From NCBI GenBank assembly GCA_028565635.1, contig JAOXYB010020404.1, forward strand, positions 1 through 33,805: a stretch of DNA of 33,805 nucleotides, written 5' to 3'. The notes under the pieces were generated by a model. It was not told the DNA's origin, made no database searches, and saw only the letters and a list, made by a program, of their open reading frames with translations. Of the stretch, positions 32,201-33,805 are shown in pieces. The DNA is from Phoronis ovalis. Lineage: Eukaryota > Phoronida > Phoronidae. Each line of letters opens with the position of its first letter. Position 1 is the stretch's first letter. Made by a program: the position numbers and the translations under genes.

Positions 32201-33622
32201 AAGTATACATTTTTAAAAAGTTAATACTCTAAACTTTACAAACCCTGAGGTTTATAATTTGAATTTGGTCATATGACCTGATAAAAACCATTTTTGAAAA
32301 AAAAGGTGTTTTTGAATTTCAATTTTTAAAAAAATTTAAATTGACAAGCTGGAATCTTTGCAAAAATGAGCTTTACGTATGCATCTAACAAAGCTATGTC
32401 TCAGATTTTTTAAATTTTGCTTTAGTCAATTTTAAGGGTCAGATTGAAATTGCTTTTTGACTCATTAACATTAAAGTATAACCTTTACAAAATATATACT
32501 TTTACGTGTCTATCTCTTTATTTTGATTATAAAAATTAACAAGGAAAGTTAGTAGTCAAATAACAGTGTCTTTTGTATCCGGAGTCCTTAAGCATTCATA
32601 CATTACATAGAATCTGTGACATAGGAATTTTAGGGTTCCATTTATTATGTTTTGTGTCTCTTACCTGAGAAATGGCCATCTATTATTTTGTTTTTCGCTT
32701 AGAATCAAGATGGATGCTTATAGTCACTTACACATAAACTAATAGATGTTTTTGAATGTTAAATATGCTTGTATTTTACAACAACAATTAAGTTGTAGCT
32801 GTATCTCCCCAAAAATCATACTTTAATTTTTTAATTTTGAGGATGACAACATATGACCAAAGGAAATCTTTATTCAAAAAGAATCTTAGATTGCAATTTA
32901 TTTGTTGTATTAAGGTTTGTTTGTGTCTAATTTGCTTTTATTTATTATAATAAAATTAATTGTCATTATCTTTTTTACAAGGATGAAGGTTTTACTCCAT
33001 TACATATCAGTGCTTGGGAAGGTGACGAAACCATGCTGAAATACTTATTTCAAGTGAAGGCTAATCCTAATGTAGTAGATAAGGTAATATATAGTCTGTG
33101 TGCACATGTATCTTTTCATCTAAGGAAGTAGGATTATAGGATTTGGTTAAATAGTATTTATCATTATAGCTGCATGCATCATTGGACATTCAGTTATGTA
33201 TACTCCATAAACCACATAGTACTTTGAAACTGATTAAATAAGACTTGAAATGTCCCCCTGTTATTCCTGACTTAAAAGAAAGAGGAAACAATAATTGTAG
33301 CTAGATTACTATCACAATATGCCATATATTTCTATCCTAATATGCATATATTGTTAATTGTATTTTTAGTACAATGTAGCATAATAATGGCTTTCTGAAA
33401 GTATAATCTGTTTCTTTGCAGACTGACAGAAGCCCTCTTCATATTGCTGCGGAGAGAGGAAACACAAGTATAGTAGAAATTTTGGTAGATAAATTCAAAG
33501 CCAATGTTCTTGCACGCACAAAAGATGGTAGTACTTTAATGCATATTGCATCAAGTTGTGGACATCCTGAGACTGCTATGGCATTTCTGAAAAAGGGAGT
33601 TCCCCTACATATGCCAAATAAG
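17070..33622 (+). CDS. TRPN1: TRPN / NOMPC mechanotransduction channel, N-terminal part (gene span, 3' end outside window)
   Basis: Joins 17070-17282, 21296-21397, 30797-30895, 31281-31505, 31899-31997, 32982-33083 and 33422-33622: 347 codons, continuing past the right edge. TRPN channels are mechanically gated cation channels whose long cytoplasmic ankyrin array tethers the pore to microtubules. A Ser/Gly-rich leader (about 1-45) is followed by a helical linker and eight ankyrin repeats (SPLMIAVREN, TAMHYAAAY, LPLHMACARS, IPLFLAAEVG, SVLHIACRRK, TPLHISAWEG, SPLHIAAERG, TLMHIASSCG). The stretch with EILVDKFKAN, TKDGSTLMHIAS and KKGVPLHMPNK matches my recollection of Drosophila NOMPC almost word for word, and repeat order agrees from repeat 1, so no exon is missing in the 9.4-kb intron. 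Most of the expected 29 repeats and the transmembrane part are not in the window. Confidence 0.95.
18484..19182. mobile_element. candidate CCGGGGGG-ended element split by a MITE
   Basis: Left end CCCGGGGGGTACATGAGT and right end (complement) CCTGGGGGGTGCCACTTGTG are similar, each followed inward by GGGT.CA-type sequence. The long-TIR MITE copy 2 lies between the two halves. The similarity of the halves is modest, so one interrupted element is an inference. Confidence 0.45.
18572..19060. mobile_element. long-TIR MITE, copy 2
   Basis: Starts AGTCTGAATAAATCCATTCG and ends GATGGATTTATTCAGACT, same orientation as the copy at 6890-7341. Shared internal landmarks are GGGTAGGGGGTCGATCACAC, CTGCCAGAGTT, CCTATTCAGAATGAGTC and AATATAACAAAAATTGACTA. 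Copy 2 has extra sequence around 18728-18778 (GCTTATATAACAGCC and TATAATAGGTATAACAG). No clear target-site duplication, so it is older or was altered at its ends. Confidence 0.88.
20261..20284. repeat. 9-bp tandem repeat, 2.7 units
   Basis: AGACCCTTA repeated head to tail, then AGACCC. Too short to interpret further. Confidence 0.8.
21296..21397 (+). CDS. TRPN1: TRPN exon 2: ankyrin repeat 1
   Basis: Acceptor TTTCTGTAG ends at 21295, donor GTAGGT at 21398. 34 codons, phase 0 at both ends: SPLMIAVREN and ERLLDLGVPLND. No ATG-to-stop frame of any size marks it; only the ankyrin pattern and the splice sites do. Confidence 0.9.
24891..24944. repeat. perfect 3 x 18-bp tandem repeat
   Basis: GAGAGTAATACCTGATTA three times without a mismatch, so a recent expansion. 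Confidence 0.95.
25115..25375. repeat. degenerate ~30-bp minisatellite, about nine units
   Basis: GGATCC-like words at 25122, 25153, 25182, 25211, 25241 and 25356 recur at 29-31 bp spacing, followed by T-runs and AAATTAGCAGA. The gap 25241-25356 equals four degenerate units. A CCCCTAGGGG palindrome (25079-25088) precedes it. Confidence 0.8.
26810..26831. repeat. 10-bp-arm palindrome
   Basis: TATAAGAATT, TT, AATTCTTATA. Perfect, but low complexity and A+T-rich, so it may be chance. Confidence 0.6.
30328..30365. repeat. near-perfect hairpin, 17-bp arms, 4-base loop
   Basis: GTTGTAATGTCTCAAGT, loop ACTG, ACTTGAGACATTGCAAC. All pairs are Watson-Crick except one T-G wobble. It lies 430 bp before TRPN exon 3. 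The loop is too small for a usual microRNA precursor; function unknown. Confidence 0.85.
30797..30895 (+). CDS. TRPN1: TRPN exon 3: ankyrin repeat 2
   Basis: Acceptor AATTTCAG ends at 30796, donor GTAAGT at 30896. Exactly 33 codons, phase 0 on both sides: TAMHYAAAYAKEDIVKLLI. Confidence 0.95.
31281..31505 (+). CDS. TRPN1: TRPN exon 4: ankyrin repeats 3-4
   Basis: Acceptor TTTCTTCAG ends at 31280, donor GTCTGT at 31506 (weaker than the others). 75 codons covering LPLHMACARS and IPLFLAAEVG; phase 0 at both ends. Confidence 0.93.
31899..31997 (+). CDS. TRPN1: TRPN exon 5: ankyrin repeat 5
   Basis: Acceptor GAATTTCAG ends at 31898, donor GTAAGA at 31998. 33 codons, phase 0: GDSVLHIACRRKDIELAKLF. 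Confidence 0.95.
32982..33083 (+). CDS. TRPN1: TRPN exon 6: ankyrin repeat 6
   Basis: Acceptor TTTTTTACAAG ends at 32981, donor GTAATA at 33084. 34 codons, phase 0: FTPLHISAWEGDETMLKYLF. Confidence 0.95.
33422..33622 (+). CDS. TRPN1: TRPN exon 7: ankyrin repeats 7-8
   Basis: Acceptor TTTCTTTGCAG ends at 33421, donor GTAAAA at 33623. 67 codons, two repeats, phase 0; contains RSPLHIAAERG and TKDGSTLMHIASS. The next exon lies beyond the window. Confidence 0.96.
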
Positions 33623-33805
33623 GTAAAATTTTCCTTATCTGTTCAGTTACTTTTTTAGAATCCATTCAAATATCTCTTCACATCAATGTAGACTATATAG
33701 CCAAATATAATTAACTAGCTGATACCCTTAAAATTACGGGCAATAATGAGGGTTACATAAAATTTGAATAGCTATCTAACTGAACCATCTGGAGTTAAAG
33801 ATTGA
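33623..33805 (+). other. start of TRPN intron 7, cut by window edge
   Basis: Begins GTAAAA; no further exon is visible in the remaining 183 bases. Confidence 0.8.

Larger units (their letters stand above)
30896..33421 (+). other. TRPN introns 3-6
   Basis: Introns at 30896-31280, 31506-31898, 31998-32981 and 33084-33421. All short and A+T-rich; nothing recognisable in them. Confidence 0.85.

Noticed and set aside
1-33805. CRISPR arrays, operons, bacterial genes
   Set aside because: The spliced structure throughout shows animal nuclear DNA; the tandem arrays lack repeat-spacer organisation.

Overview
The window is eukaryotic nuclear DNA from an animal: intron-rich, roughly two-thirds A+T, GT-AG introns, full of short non-autonomous transposons. 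It carries a TRPN (NOMPC) mechanotransduction channel gene, a family absent from mammals, plus a selenocysteine glutathione peroxidase and a mollusc-style complement of MITE-like elements and a tRNA-derived SINE. I infer a lophotrochozoan invertebrate, most likely a mollusc (possibly a bivalve); the species cannot be named from the sequence. All three recognised genes are on the + strand.

Layout. (1) 1-191: a frame open from the window edge to a TAG that may be the last exon of an unrecognised upstream gene. (2) 692-3354: five exons of a GPX4-like phospholipid hydroperoxide glutathione peroxidase whose first coding exon is not established. The catalytic residue is encoded by an in-frame TGA (1702-1704), and the 3' UTR holds a well-formed type 2 SECIS element (about 3990-4060) followed by AATAAA at 4083. 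(3) 4.1-7.4 kb: intergenic, with three inverted-repeat elements; the last is a 452-bp long-TIR MITE ending only about 30 bp before the splice acceptor of the next gene. (4) 7391-13763: a complete six-exon reticulocalbin-2-like gene (310 aa) with signal peptide, six EF-hands and a C-terminal RDEL; its poly(A) signal lies one base past the stop codon. A tRNA-derived SINE and a minisatellite sit in its third coding intron. (5) 13.8-17.0 kb: intergenic, with a trinucleotide repeat and two MITE-like elements. (6) 17070 to the right edge: the first seven coding exons (347 codons) of a TRPN/NOMPC channel, covering the N-terminus and the first eight ankyrin repeats. Every intron is phase 0 and most exons are exactly one ankyrin repeat long. 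The rest of the ankyrin array and the channel pore lie beyond the window. Its introns 1 and 2 (4.0 and 9.4 kb) hold a second copy of the 6.9-kb MITE apparently nested in another element, two minisatellites and a near-perfect 17-bp-arm hairpin.

The three genes act in different processes (lipid peroxide detoxification, ER calcium handling, mechanosensation) and I see no sign that they work together. The strongest biology is the recoded UGA plus SECIS, which ordinary gene prediction would truncate, and the exon-per-repeat structure of the TRPN gene. I do not see evidence for a wholly new system.
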